From contig CM119264.1 of the NCBI GenBank assembly GCA_051294375.1, forward strand, positions 4,739,352 through 4,803,351: DNA of 64,000 nucleotides. Direction: 5' to 3'. Made by a program: the position numbers and the translations under genes. The notes under the pieces are model-generated. The model searched no databases, was not told the origin of the DNA, and worked only from the letters and a program-made list of their open reading frames with translations. Position 1 is the first letter of the stretch; every line of letters begins with the position of its first letter. Below, in pieces: positions 1 to 9,600 of this stretch. This DNA is from Paraspadella gotoi. Taxonomy: Eukaryota > Chaetognatha.

Positions 1-163
1 GCTCCATCTCCGATAAGTCTCATTGTCTCGTATTCACAATCTCAGTTTTATTGACTTCATTTTTTGAGGGCTTTTTTCACGTCTTTCACCTGTGTCCGAT
101 TTATCACTTCAGCGTCTTCTTACCATGCTTTTGGCTTTATCACCTCTTTCAACGCCATCTCAC

Positions 164-329
164 CTTGCTTTATCATCTCCTTCAATTCGTCGTCCGTTGC
201 CTCTTGACCCAAAGATCGCATGACGATCTCCAATTCCTTGGAGGTGATGACGCCGTCGCCATCGCGATCGAAGACGGAGAAGGCTTCGCGGAATTCCTCG
301 AGTCGTTCGTCCGTGACGCCCTTCTCCAT
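164..329 (-). CDS. Calmodulin-like EF-hand protein, first exon (partial gene)
   Basis: A Ca2+-sensor of the calmodulin superfamily. The exon starts at an ATG (327-329) and codes one complete EF-hand helix-loop-helix: [20 protein letters not shown], where the DRDGDGVIT part is the canonical 12-residue loop with Asp at positions 1, 3 and 5. It is followed by the calmodulin-type helix [20 protein letters not shown]. The exon ends at a GTGAG donor (GT at 162-163). The rest of the gene lies in or beyond 1-163 and off the left edge. I could not place the next exon with confidence; a candidate acceptor lies near 44-46. The N-terminus ([10 protein letters not shown]) differs from canonical calmodulin (MADQLTEEQI), so this is a calmodulin-like paralogue rather than calmodulin itself. 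Family is secure; the exact orthologue is unknown. Confidence 0.8.
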
Positions 330-429
330 CGTCGCGTCGTTTTCGACTTGTCTTTTGTTTTTATCGCTTTGTTTTCCTTTTTTGATGTTTTTTTTTTCAC
401 CAAACGTTATGTTTTGTTGGCGAATTAAT

Positions 430-1258
430 TAAGAAAGAGAATTTTACATTTTAGTTACATGTTTTTTTATATTAATATACGTAGACGTAGAATATTTTTT
501 CAGTAATAACGAGACGCTACTGAGAAGGGAAAGATCGATATTTTTTTTTATCCTGTTATCGTGGGAGAGAAACGAGCGAAAGGGAAAGATGAAAATTCTT
601 CTTAGAATTTGAAAAAAGTTAAAAAAAAAAAAAAACAATAGCAGTGGCGCTTTATACCTCCGATCCCGAGACCGTCTCAAAAGATCGATGCTTAATACGT
701 TACACAAGCTCACGAAAATTCGTCTCAAAATGTTGATCTAAGACTAATCGAAGTATATCGAGCGATGGGTTCGTTAATGTAGTTTATATATCGAATCGGG
801 TTTACGTTTTGACCGATCTTTTCTCGCCATTTACCCCCCCCACTTTTTTTTTCTCATTCACATTCTAGATAAAATGTTGATCGACCCATCAGTAAAGTAT
901 TTTTATTTCAGTCGAGCCCTGGCGTATCCAGATAAGGCCTAAGGAATTAAATTAAAACATTTACGTTTGTTGATATATTTTAACATCGTTTTTTCTTCAG
1001 GAGAAACAGTAATGGAAAATGTATTTCTACGTAAACACTGAAAAATAAATATTCATTTTTAATTTCTTTTCCGATTGAGAGCAGTAGTTTTTAAATAATT
1101 GTTTATTTTTTCATAGCTATCGCTTTACAAACAAAACAGTTCAAACTTGTTTATATGACGCTCACCAAAAGTCTCATTTTTCTCACGAATGTTTATCAAA
1201 AGTCCCATTCTGCTTCTTTCTTTGGTTTTTGTTTTGTTTTGTTTTTTTTTCCCACGGA
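430..1258. other. AT-rich spacer, no gene seen
   Basis: Between the calmodulin-like gene and the 3' end of the TP53I13-like gene. It holds homopolymer A and T runs. Open frames here are short and look non-coding. No RNA gene or clear repeat family was recognised. Confidence 0.5.
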
Positions 1259-3328
1259 TCAAGGACACAACAACTCGTCGAGAAAGTCAGAAACGATATT
1301 CGCCTTCGGAACAAAGAAATCATACGTAAAAATACACTAACTCTCTTTCCCGTGCCCACGATTGAAACTCACCTTTTTCTTAAGTAAGTGCTTGTACCGA
1401 CCGTCGGCGGCGAGGTAGTCTTCGGGCGCGTCGAGCGCGTAAGTCTTGATCCAATCCCGAAGATCGTCTTAACAAAAATTAATTAATATTTAAGAATTAA
1501 TCGTCACATTATTAATGTCACGCCACCCCTTTTTTGCCCCAAACCGTCGACGCGATTGAAGAGGACGCGGCATCCCCACGACACTAGCGCCATCGGTCGC
1601 GCGGCCGAAAGACGACGCGAGGGGGTGATCACGTGGCGTCTCAGACATCCGGTGACGAGTTGGCGCAGACGCTCGACTTCATCAGGGTCGGCGCAAGGGT
1701 GGTACAGGGCGACGATGCCGCCGTGTTCGAGGCTGTGGATCCATCGCTGGGGAGGAATGTACCTTGCGTTGGACGGGGTGGGGGGAGGTTGTAGATCATA
1801 GGGTGCGGTTGAAATATTTTAGCCGCGTAACTTAGCTCAACTTGCAGACAGACCCTCAGTGACCGCCTCCTCTCACAGGCATGTTTAGACCGGATCCGTC
1901 ACATTTAAGCCAGAACCGGGATACCCAGGGATTGAACCCGGGAGGCACGGTTGTAACAGCCATTGAAACGAGGCTGAGGAAGGACAGCAGTGAGGCAGCT
2001 TTAATTCTTGCTGCCACACCATTTAAGTAAGAAGACAGGGATTTCAACATGAAACCAAAGTGGATTTAATAAAATCTCAATAAAATCCACTTTGGTTTCA
2101 TGTTGATTCCATCTTTTCAGTTTCTTGATCTTCTGCAATGACACAACACAAATTATCTGTCGAAACCGACTCAGTTCAAATTTCAACTATTTAACGGCGA
2201 TCAATGATAATTAATCTTAATTAATTAAATTTTTATTGATCGAAAGTTGTACCCACGTAGGGTTACTTTTATTTTCGCTGACCGGGGTAAGGATAGTTTA
2301 GGGGTGGTTTAGGGTAAGGGGTGGTTAGGGTTAAAAGGGTTTAGAGTTAAGGTAATTAAAANNNNNNNNNNAATTAATCTTAATTAAATTTTTATTGATC
2401 GAAAGTTGTACCCACTTTTATTTTCGCTGACCGGGGTAAGGATAGTTTAGGGGTGGTTTAGGGTAAGGGGTGGTTAGGGTTTAGAGTTAAGGTAATTAAA
2501 AAATATTTTTTGTAATTTTTTTTAAAAAATAAGTATTTTTAAGTATTTTTTCAAAAGCCGCCAAAACCGCAGTCGGCGAAAGTAAAATTTAGCCCGAAAG
2601 TAAATATAAAGCAGATCCAAATGTTTATCAAGAGTCTGTGTCCAACACAATCCCTGTTTTCATAGCTTCGTAAATTCCAAGTCTTATCAGTATCTTCTTA
2701 CTTGTACTCCCCATACACCGGCCAGACAGGTCGGTGCAATCCATGAGTCGGAACGATGCCGTCTGGGTATTTAATATCTTCGTCCATACAAGCGTGAAGA
2801 CCTGCGATGACTTAAGTAAGTAAAGTGTGCAAATTGTATGTTATTGTTAGGAAAATCATACCGCCGATCAGTGTGTCTCTTTTGAATTCACAATCGTACT
2901 CGTGATGAAGAGGAAAGGAGGACCAATCCTTGGCGAGGAAAGATCAATATCAAATATCATTTATCTAAATTCTAATAAAGAAAAATGATTATTGATCAGT
3001 TCGCTAAAACTGCCGTTCAGTTTCAAAAATCACAGGTAAAAACAGGTACACGAAGAAATTCTATTTTAATAATTTTTATTCTCAGGTCACATTTCTGATT
3101 TCTTAAGGCATTTTTGTCCAGCCTATGACTCTCTGAAGCAAAATTCTGAGAGAGCTAACATTTCCTGGGAAAATGTTATGATAGTACTATCACACTTTAA
3201 AGTTAAAGCCTCACTAGATCAGCTTTTTCCAACGGAGAGCACTGCGTATTCCAAATGTAGCCTCCTTCGGCGGTCATGTCTATCGCCCACTTTAAATTGC
3301 CGTCGTCACACCCGACCATGGCACCCAT
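1259..3328 (-). CDS. TP53I13: TP53I13-like protein (DUF3105 domain), 5' end missing
   Basis: Homologue of tumour protein p53-inducible protein 13, a DUF3105 protein of poorly known function. Exons, 5' to 3' on the minus strand: 3328-3215, 2928-2862, 2801-2702, 1762-1545, 1467-1373 and a tentative terminal exon 1303-1259. All junction phases agree and there is no internal stop (about 212 aa). Diagnostic residues run across the exon joins: CMDEDIKYPDG, then GLHRPVWPVYGEYK, then RWIHSLEHGGIVALYHPCAD, then ALVSWGCRV, then LRDWIKTYALDAPEDYLAAD. The HRPxWPxYGEYK...RWxHxLEHG block is the family signature. The first listed exon opens MGAMVGCDDGNLKWAI and is entered from an acceptor at 3329-3331, so a further 5' exon is likely but was not found. 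The last exon (ANIVSDFLDELLCP then stop) rests only on phase. No membrane segment is visible. The large intron 1763-2701 carries a SINE, a hairpin, a short transposon and an assembly gap. Confidence 0.8.
1855..2010 (-). repeat. tRNA-derived SINE-like element
   Basis: On the minus strand the segment GGGTTCAATCCCTGGG (about 1927-1942) matches an RNA polymerase III B box (GGTTCRANNCC) inside a T-arm-like stem. A second module on the minus strand, GGTCACTGAGGGTC (about 1853-1866), also occurs near 38.32 kb, which argues for a dispersed family. It sits in an intron of the TP53I13-like gene. The A box is not clear. Confidence 0.5.
2048..2105. repeat. Near-perfect hairpin (foldback)
   Basis: Two arms of about 24 bp, ACATGAAACCAAAGTGGATT and its complement, face each other across a short AT loop. 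The arms lie at about 2048-2073 and 2079-2105. It may be a tiny foldback element or the end of the adjacent SINE. It is intronic. Confidence 0.75.
2205..2592. repeat. Short inverted-repeat element with TTAGGG-rich core, duplicated across a gap
   Basis: One end reads TTTTATTTTCGCTGACCGGG and the other CAGTCGGCGAAAGTAAAATT (2571-2590), which are imperfect inverted repeats. The core is rich in TTAGGG-like words (GGTTTAGGGTAAGGGGTGG). The left half appears twice, at 2205-2361 and 2372-2510, on either side of ten Ns. Relatives lie at 53.8-54.2 kb and 58.9-59.1 kb. Confidence 0.7.
2362..2371. other. Assembly gap (10 N)
   Basis: Ten Ns flanked on both sides by nearly the same 130-150 bp sequence. 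The gap size is probably nominal. Confidence 0.99.
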
Positions 3329-4346
3329 CTGATTCGGAAGTTAAGTATTTGTTACCAATGGCAATTAAGGTCCTTAAATTATTAAAAGTATAATTTTTCA
3401 ATATGCTATTTCATTAGTAAATCTGTTGCTGAGAAACGTGATCAGTTTAACGAACCGGAATTTGCTCTGTGATGATCAATCCAGATGATAGCAGTATAAT
3501 CCTAAAATATGTAACGTTAAATTTAATTTGCTAATAAAAACAGCTTTCAACACAGCTTTTTAAAAAATATTAGTCATTCGTTAAAATATTGTAAAACGTG
3601 CTTTTTTACAAAGCTGTTTAGTTTCGTAAAATTAATTTTAACTGTCAAAAAAGGAACTTATTAATTTCTTTTTTCGTTTCTATATACCTTAATTTTACGA
3701 TTCGCGAGTCTTTGGATCTAACATTTTACTTACCACTTTGTAATCGTTACACTTAAATTGCGATGGGCCATTTTTGAAACATCAATTTTATTCAGTCATT
3801 TTTTAGGATGATGAACTAACAATCATTAACTAAAATAAAGCAGAATTTTAAAGAAACTTAGATAAGAGAGTCACGGCTATCACGACCAGTCAACTGACGC
3901 TTGGCACTCCCTTAAAGCAGACATACGCCATGTAATCAAAAACTGTGTAGGAACGACAGTATCCATGAGTTCGGTTAAAAAATTTTCAGAGATATTTTTA
4001 GTGAAAATTTCTTTTGATTGGTCTTGATATTTTATTGTAATTTTTTCGGATTCCCAAATTGGGCATTGGATCTCACAACACGCAACCATAGAGGGTAAAT
4101 AAAAGATACAGCCCCGATTTAACAAACTCAAAAAGTTAAAATCGATTCGAATTTTCAAGTCTCGCGTTCACGAAATGTTCTAGCAATATCCTCGAAACGT
4201 CGCCGAAAAATTCGAGGCTAAAAAAGGCGACAAAACGAATCGCAGCTACCGAAAAAATCAACCGGGGACGAAAACCAAAAGTCTCTCGACCGAAAAAATC
4301 AAATACAACCGAAAAAGTTGAATGAATGGAGACTCCATGAAGGAGC
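3329..4346. other. Spacer upstream of two divergent genes
   Basis: Lies between the TP53I13-like gene (-) and the acidic-protein gene (+), so it should hold both promoters. The missing first exon of the TP53I13-like gene may be here. A 92-codon frame on the minus strand (3880-4158; includes MVACCEIQCPIWESEK) has no family match that I recognise and is left uncalled. Confidence 0.4.
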
Positions 4347-5315
4347 ATGGAGGGTGTCGTCAAGATCAGCTCGCGCGGAGACAGCGCCGAGAGCGGGAAG
4401 GGCAAACGAGACGGGCGTCGCAAAGGGGGGAAGGATAGCGACACCTACCGGGCCGGATCGAAACATCCGGCGTCGGAGAAAGATGATGACGAGGGTAGAA
4501 AATCGTCGACCGAGAAAATCCGATCGGCGAAGGCGGCAAAATTGCCGGATGGAGGGTCGAAGTTGGGCGGGAAAGTAGAAGCTCCGGAAAACGCACCGAA
4601 AACGAAGCCGGGCGAAGGAAATGAAAAGACGGAAGGCGATCCGCCGGAAAAGGATGAGATAGGGTTGTATTACATCAGCTCCGCCGAAGTGGCCACCTTC
4701 AACACCAACGACGACAATAGAAAAAGCGAAGACGACGGCGAAGGGTGACGACGATGCCTTTGAATGAACGTTGTGCCACTGACTTTACCTTAATCGGGCC
4801 GCCTGACCTCTCAAATCCCCCCACCCCAACATTCTCCCCGAATGGCGTTGAAGAAATGAGAGCGACATGTACGACGCTCCGGAAGTAAAGCCTTACGTCG
4901 TCTCCAACGATTGTCGCGACATCGTCGTCGACGAGAAATCAGACAACGAACTCGAAGACACGGAATCAGATTTGGCGGTAAAATAGGATTTGGACACCTT
5001 TTCTCATTGTGCAAACAAATCTCGAGGAACAATTGATAAGCGAGCGATGAAATTTAGGGATTAGAGGAAGACAAATCAATATACACTTCCAGGATAGGTA
5101 TAGACGAGTTAAAAGCAATTCTATCTATTCTACTTATTTATCACCAGGACGACGACAGCACTTCCCTGGACGAATCAGAGAGCGAGATGGAGTTGGATTT
5201 TGAGGAAGAGATGCACATTCGAAAAATGATGGAGAAGTCGCGGATGGATGAGAGTGACGAATCCGTTAACTCTTTCGTCCAATTTTGGTCGCGTTGTCTT
5301 CGGTGCTTTCAATAA
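4347..5315 (+). CDS. Uncharacterised acidic/basic low-complexity protein
   Basis: Three exons fit without frame break: 4347-4746 (ATG start, donor GTGACG), 4854-4977 (donor GTAAAA) and 5148-5315 (acceptor ACCAG, stop TAA). They give about 230 aa. The N-terminal half is Lys/Gly/Ser/Glu-rich and probably disordered. The middle holds one less biased stretch, EIGLYYISSAEVATFN. The C-terminal half is strongly acidic (DDDSTSLDESESEMELDFEE) and ends in an aromatic/Cys segment FVQFWSRCLRCFQ. A poly(A) signal follows 18 bases after the stop. No known domain is seen and no function is proposed. An upstream 5' exon cannot be excluded. Confidence 0.6.
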
Positions 5316-5332
5316 CGGCTCTTCCCCGATAA

Positions 5333-5338
5333 AATAAA
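5333..5338 (+). promoter_or_regulatory. Poly(A) signal AATAAA
   Basis: Canonical AATAAA shortly after the stop codon of the acidic-protein gene. This supports the plus-strand gene ending here. Confidence 0.6.
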
Positions 5339-5487
5339 ACGACAAACCAGGAATATTTTTGAAAACTTTGATTACGTTTCTATACAAAAACAAGTCGCTG
5401 CGTAATAATATTAATATTTAATTTCTTTATTTTTTTATTACAACTATCCGCATCGTCATAAAAAAGAAAAAAAAAATGTTTAAAAAA

Positions 5488-5718
5488 TTATGAAGCAATT
5501 GTTTGTGCTTCCTGGGCACCTCTATAAATTTTGTGATCACCCACAGTCCGCGTTCTTCTTTCCACTTCGGATTGTTTTAAAGTCAGTAAGTTGGCAATTT
5601 TTTTGAAGAAAAAACTAAACTCGTAAACTCGACCAATTTTTCTGATCGTGCTCGCGCAACTACTCCTGAGAATAACTAAGTTAATAAACCAAGAGGAGTA
5701 TGTTTGTATAATGTGCAA
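5488..5718 (-). CDS. Possible terminal exon of an unrecognised gene
   Basis: A minus-strand frame ends ...LTLKQSEVERRTRTVGDHKI and then 11 more residues before TAA at 5488-5490. A CTCAG acceptor lies near 5671. The composition looks protein-like, but a second frame across the same DNA (VARARSEKLVEFTSLVFSSK) is equally open and no upstream exon was found. Treat as a weak candidate. Confidence 0.2.
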   Translation of the reverse strand: MHIIQTYSSWFINLVILRSSCASTIRKIGRVYEFSFFFKKIANLLTLKQSEVERRTRTVGDHKIYRGAQEAQTIAS

Positions 5719-6692
5719 GTTTTATTGAATGTAAAAACTGTATACCTAAAGTTTAAAATGTATAAAATCTACATGGCGTATCAGAATTGAAACATAATTT
5801 TTAGCACATTAAAAAACTATATCGAATTCATATTTAAGCATCGGGATAGTCGTGGACTAGAAATAAAAATTGACATTGAGCTAAAACTGACGTTTTAACT
5901 GTGCAATAAAAAATACGAAACACCTCGCAGATCACAGTAATAAGAAAATGAGAAATCTTTTTGAAACGGTGAGTTCCATAACGAAAGCATATTTATTATT
6001 TAGACAATATGTATTCCCCGATCACAAACGTGACCAGTTATCCCGTTCAATTAATATATTATTTTTGCTAGTATGCAAAAGCATTTGAAAGTCGAATTTT
6101 ACACACAGAAGAAGGTGGCTTAAAAACAGATCTTTTCAAGCTTCCAACACCCGAAAAAGAAAAAAAGAAAAAAAAGAAAAAGAAAAAAAAGAACATCGCC
6201 GGACGTTTTTCGACGAAGCCCACGATGAAGTGAGAACGTATAATGCAAGATATTGATCGACGGAGAATTGAGTAGATGAAGAATGTCAATTTTTGAAAGA
6301 ACGAGCGTAACCATTTTTTTTAAAAATTGTTGTCAACCTTGACAGGTTTTGAAAAGTTAAAAGCAGAAATAATTAACTTATTTTGTCATATAAAGTGGAA
6401 TGGTTTAAGTTAGGAACGACGAGGGAAGATGAGCGAGGAACAAGCGAATGACCCCCCCCCCAAAAAAAAAGTGGCATTCTTCTTCATATTTCTTCTTCAC
6501 GTCGATCAATCGAAGTTTGTATATGAAGTTATCATCCAACATGCTGTGAAACTCACCCGCCCCACCCCACCCAGCAGTTTCGACCCCGCACAGTTCCAAG
6601 GCCAGACACGTACTAAAAAATAAGGAATAGTAAGAAATACTACTGTAGTAGATAGAGTCAGTAAGACTAACAACGACGACGACATCTTCCTT
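5719..6692. other. Spacer 3' of SORL1
   Basis: AT-rich DNA with an (A/G)-rich tract at about 6150-6192. No gene was recognised. A 64-codon frame at 6429-6623 on the plus strand runs through a C-run/A-run and looks spurious. Confidence 0.4.
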
Positions 6693-9600
6693 TCAAGCGA
6701 TGATCATCGGAGGTTCGTCGTTGAAGGCGAAGGCGTTGATGACGGGCGCCTCGTCGTCCCCGAGCATCGCGTCGTCGTCCTCGTTCTGTCGCCGCGTGAT
6801 GGCGCTGTTCCTCTCGTTGTTTAATTGTTCGTCGGTGACGTCGAGACCCGCCGGTGAGGGGGCGTCTTCTTCGTTGGCGACTGCCTCTCGCGGCGACGTC
6901 AAAAAGGCTTGGAAAGGCTGGTAGTCGGTCTCCTCGGATCCGATCTCGTCTATGGGCTCGTCCACGTCGTCCAAGAGGCCGACCTCGTCGTCTCGCCGGG
7001 AAGACGCACCGTTGCGTCGGAGCCACGAATCCGAGCGCCGATCGTTGTTGTTATTGTTGTGGGCGCGACGGCCGCCGCGGCGGACGTTGACTTCCTCCGC
7101 GGCGCCGCCAACGTCGCCGTTCTCGTTGCTTAGGAACGTAACGCCGCGCCGGTCGTACATTGACTGATGAAGGCGCTCGAGAGAGGCTTCGAGTCGCTTC
7201 TGGCGCCGTCGATACAACAGCACCAGCAGGAGGCAGATGCCGAGGGCGACGGCGATGAGAATTCCGCCGACGATCGCCGCAGGTTTGTTGATGTTGATCG
7301 TACCAGGCGGCGCCATTGGCGGGCGGCCTCTCGGCGCCGTGTAGACGAGGGCGCGGGACTTTTTACCGAAATGGACGCCGTCGGCGGAGCGGACTGAGAC
7401 GCGAAACCAATAACTGTGCTCGGGACGGAAATCCGCGAAGTAAAAGTGGGTCAGGTTGGTGACCTTAATGACCCGGAAATCGGGCACGTGGTCGTTCTCG
7501 TCGGGCGCTTTGTGATCCTTCCAAACGGCATAGAGGGCCTCGTCAGGAGAGACGACGTCGGGCCGCTCCCACTCGAGCAAGATGGCCCGGCCCGCCGAGT
7601 CCACTTTCAAAAGGTTGAAGCCTTTGGGAGACTCCATCGGCGGGAAGCGGACGCGAACGACCTCTGAATATCGCGAGTCGTGGGTGTTGGTCCTAACGGA
7701 GAAATAATAGAGGGCGCCCCGGACGAGATTTTTGTGTAGCAGAAGAGAAGTCTGGACTTTGTCGCTAGGGTAAAGCTGTGGAAAGTAGGACTGGTGACGG
7801 TCGTCCGTGACGTTCACGACGTAGGTGACGTTGCGCATTCCCTCGTTCAAGTCGCAAGGCGCCGTCCAGGAGAACCTGATGCCCTCATCGACGATCTTGA
7901 CGACGGGGCGTTTGGGAGGCGCCGTTAGGTCGGAATGCGTGGTTTCAATCACGCTGGCGTAGGGTCCCTCACCGAGGGGCGCAACAAGCCGAACCTGAGA
8001 AGAAATATCGCTATTCACAAATTTCGAAGAACTCCTGTTATACTCGGCTGTGAAAAATTGATATTAATGTTTAACACTTTCTGAAAACTAAATCTATTGA
8101 CTTTCTTTTCGGTTTACAATAACCATTGTATAGAAATTCGCACCTGAACGATGTAATCCTCGCAGGCTAACAAATCGGGAATGACGAAGGAAGTAGATTT
8201 GGTCGTCGCGCGTTTCCTTCCCGAACCCAATTTGAGTCCCCAAGAGACTTCGTAGACCCAAGGCCGCAGAGTACTGATCGCCATCCAAGTGACGTTGTAG
8301 GTGGTCCCCTTGACTAAGGTGATATTGAGATTTCTCGGCGCTTCCAACGCCTCGCCGCGCGTCTGGATCTCTTTAGAAGCGTCCGGCCCTAAGCCACGCT
8401 CGTTGAAACAGGCGACCATGACGGTGTAGAAAGTCCTGCTGGTGAGTCCCCCGATAACGAACTCGGTTCCGCTCACGTTGGCGGCCTTCATCACCGCGGG
8501 GCCGATGGTGGGCACCCAAGAGACGAGATAGCCAGCAACGGGCTCCTTGGGCTTGGCCCAGGTGACCAAGATGCTCGTTTCGTTGTCGGATCTGAGTTCG
8601 AGATTCGTGGGTGCGGAGAGAACGTTGGAGTCTAGGGTGAACGTGATCTGATCGCAGATCATCCCTAGCACGGTCGTACGGGCGGCCACCCAGATCAAAT
8701 ATTCTTTTCCTTCATCGAGATGGGTCAGATTTACAGAAAGAGACGTCTCCGATCCAGTCACCGCCACCTGGCGTTCGTGGGGGAACTTCTGACCGTTTTT
8801 CCTCTTATAATAAACGACGTAGGCGCTGATGCGGCCATTGGGCTGGCTGGGGCGATTCCACATGACTCGCGCCACCCAGCGATACGCCTCGCTCGAACTT
8901 GCTTTGACGCTGACCGCTCTCAGGTTGAGAGGCGCAGAGGGCGCCGCCGCCGCCGTCTGCACCCGAAGAAACCGAGCCGGGTAACCTAGCACTTTTTTCC
9001 CGCCGATGGTGGGAACGACTGCGATGGACACGATATACAACGTGCCCGGCTTGAGATTATCCAAAGTGGCGCTAGTCTCCGATGAATCTAACAGATTTTT
9101 AAAATCTTTTTCGTTACTCGCTCGATACCGGAGACGGTACTCGACCTTCGTGGCGGCGGTAACTTCGACCGCCGGCCACTTGACGGCGAATCCGTGAGCG
9201 GTGACGCTGTCCGCATGTCCCCTGACACGCCCCGTGCAGTTGGATTCGTCCGTCTGGTCGATGCAGTCGATGACGCCGTCGCAGACTTGCTCGAAACTCA
9301 GGCAAAACTCTTTGTCTTGGCAGCTCCATTCGCAGGGGACGAGGGGCGTGCCCGTCGGGGGATTACCCGTGGCGCAGGACCACTCGTCCGAGGAGTCGCT
9401 GCAGTCGGGGTCTCCGTCGCAAACGTATCTGAGATTGGAAAGGGTAAAAATTATAAAAGCAATATGCTAGAAATTGTGGAAAATTACATTGCCTTTAGTA
9501 ATAAGTAGCAACAATAAAATTATTAAAGAGTAAAATATAAAATAGTATAAAATAGTTTAAATACAATTTTAAGGTCTAAAACAACGCCATTAGCGACATC

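Noticed and set aside
444-728. 94-codon minus-strand frame (Phe/Arg-rich)
   Set aside because: Runs through a poly(T/A) tract and has no homology or splice link to neighbouring genes.
1925-1945. True tRNA gene
   Set aside because: Only the B box and T-arm-like stem are present; no acceptor stem, D arm or anticodon arm can be folded around it, so SINE-derived is more likely.
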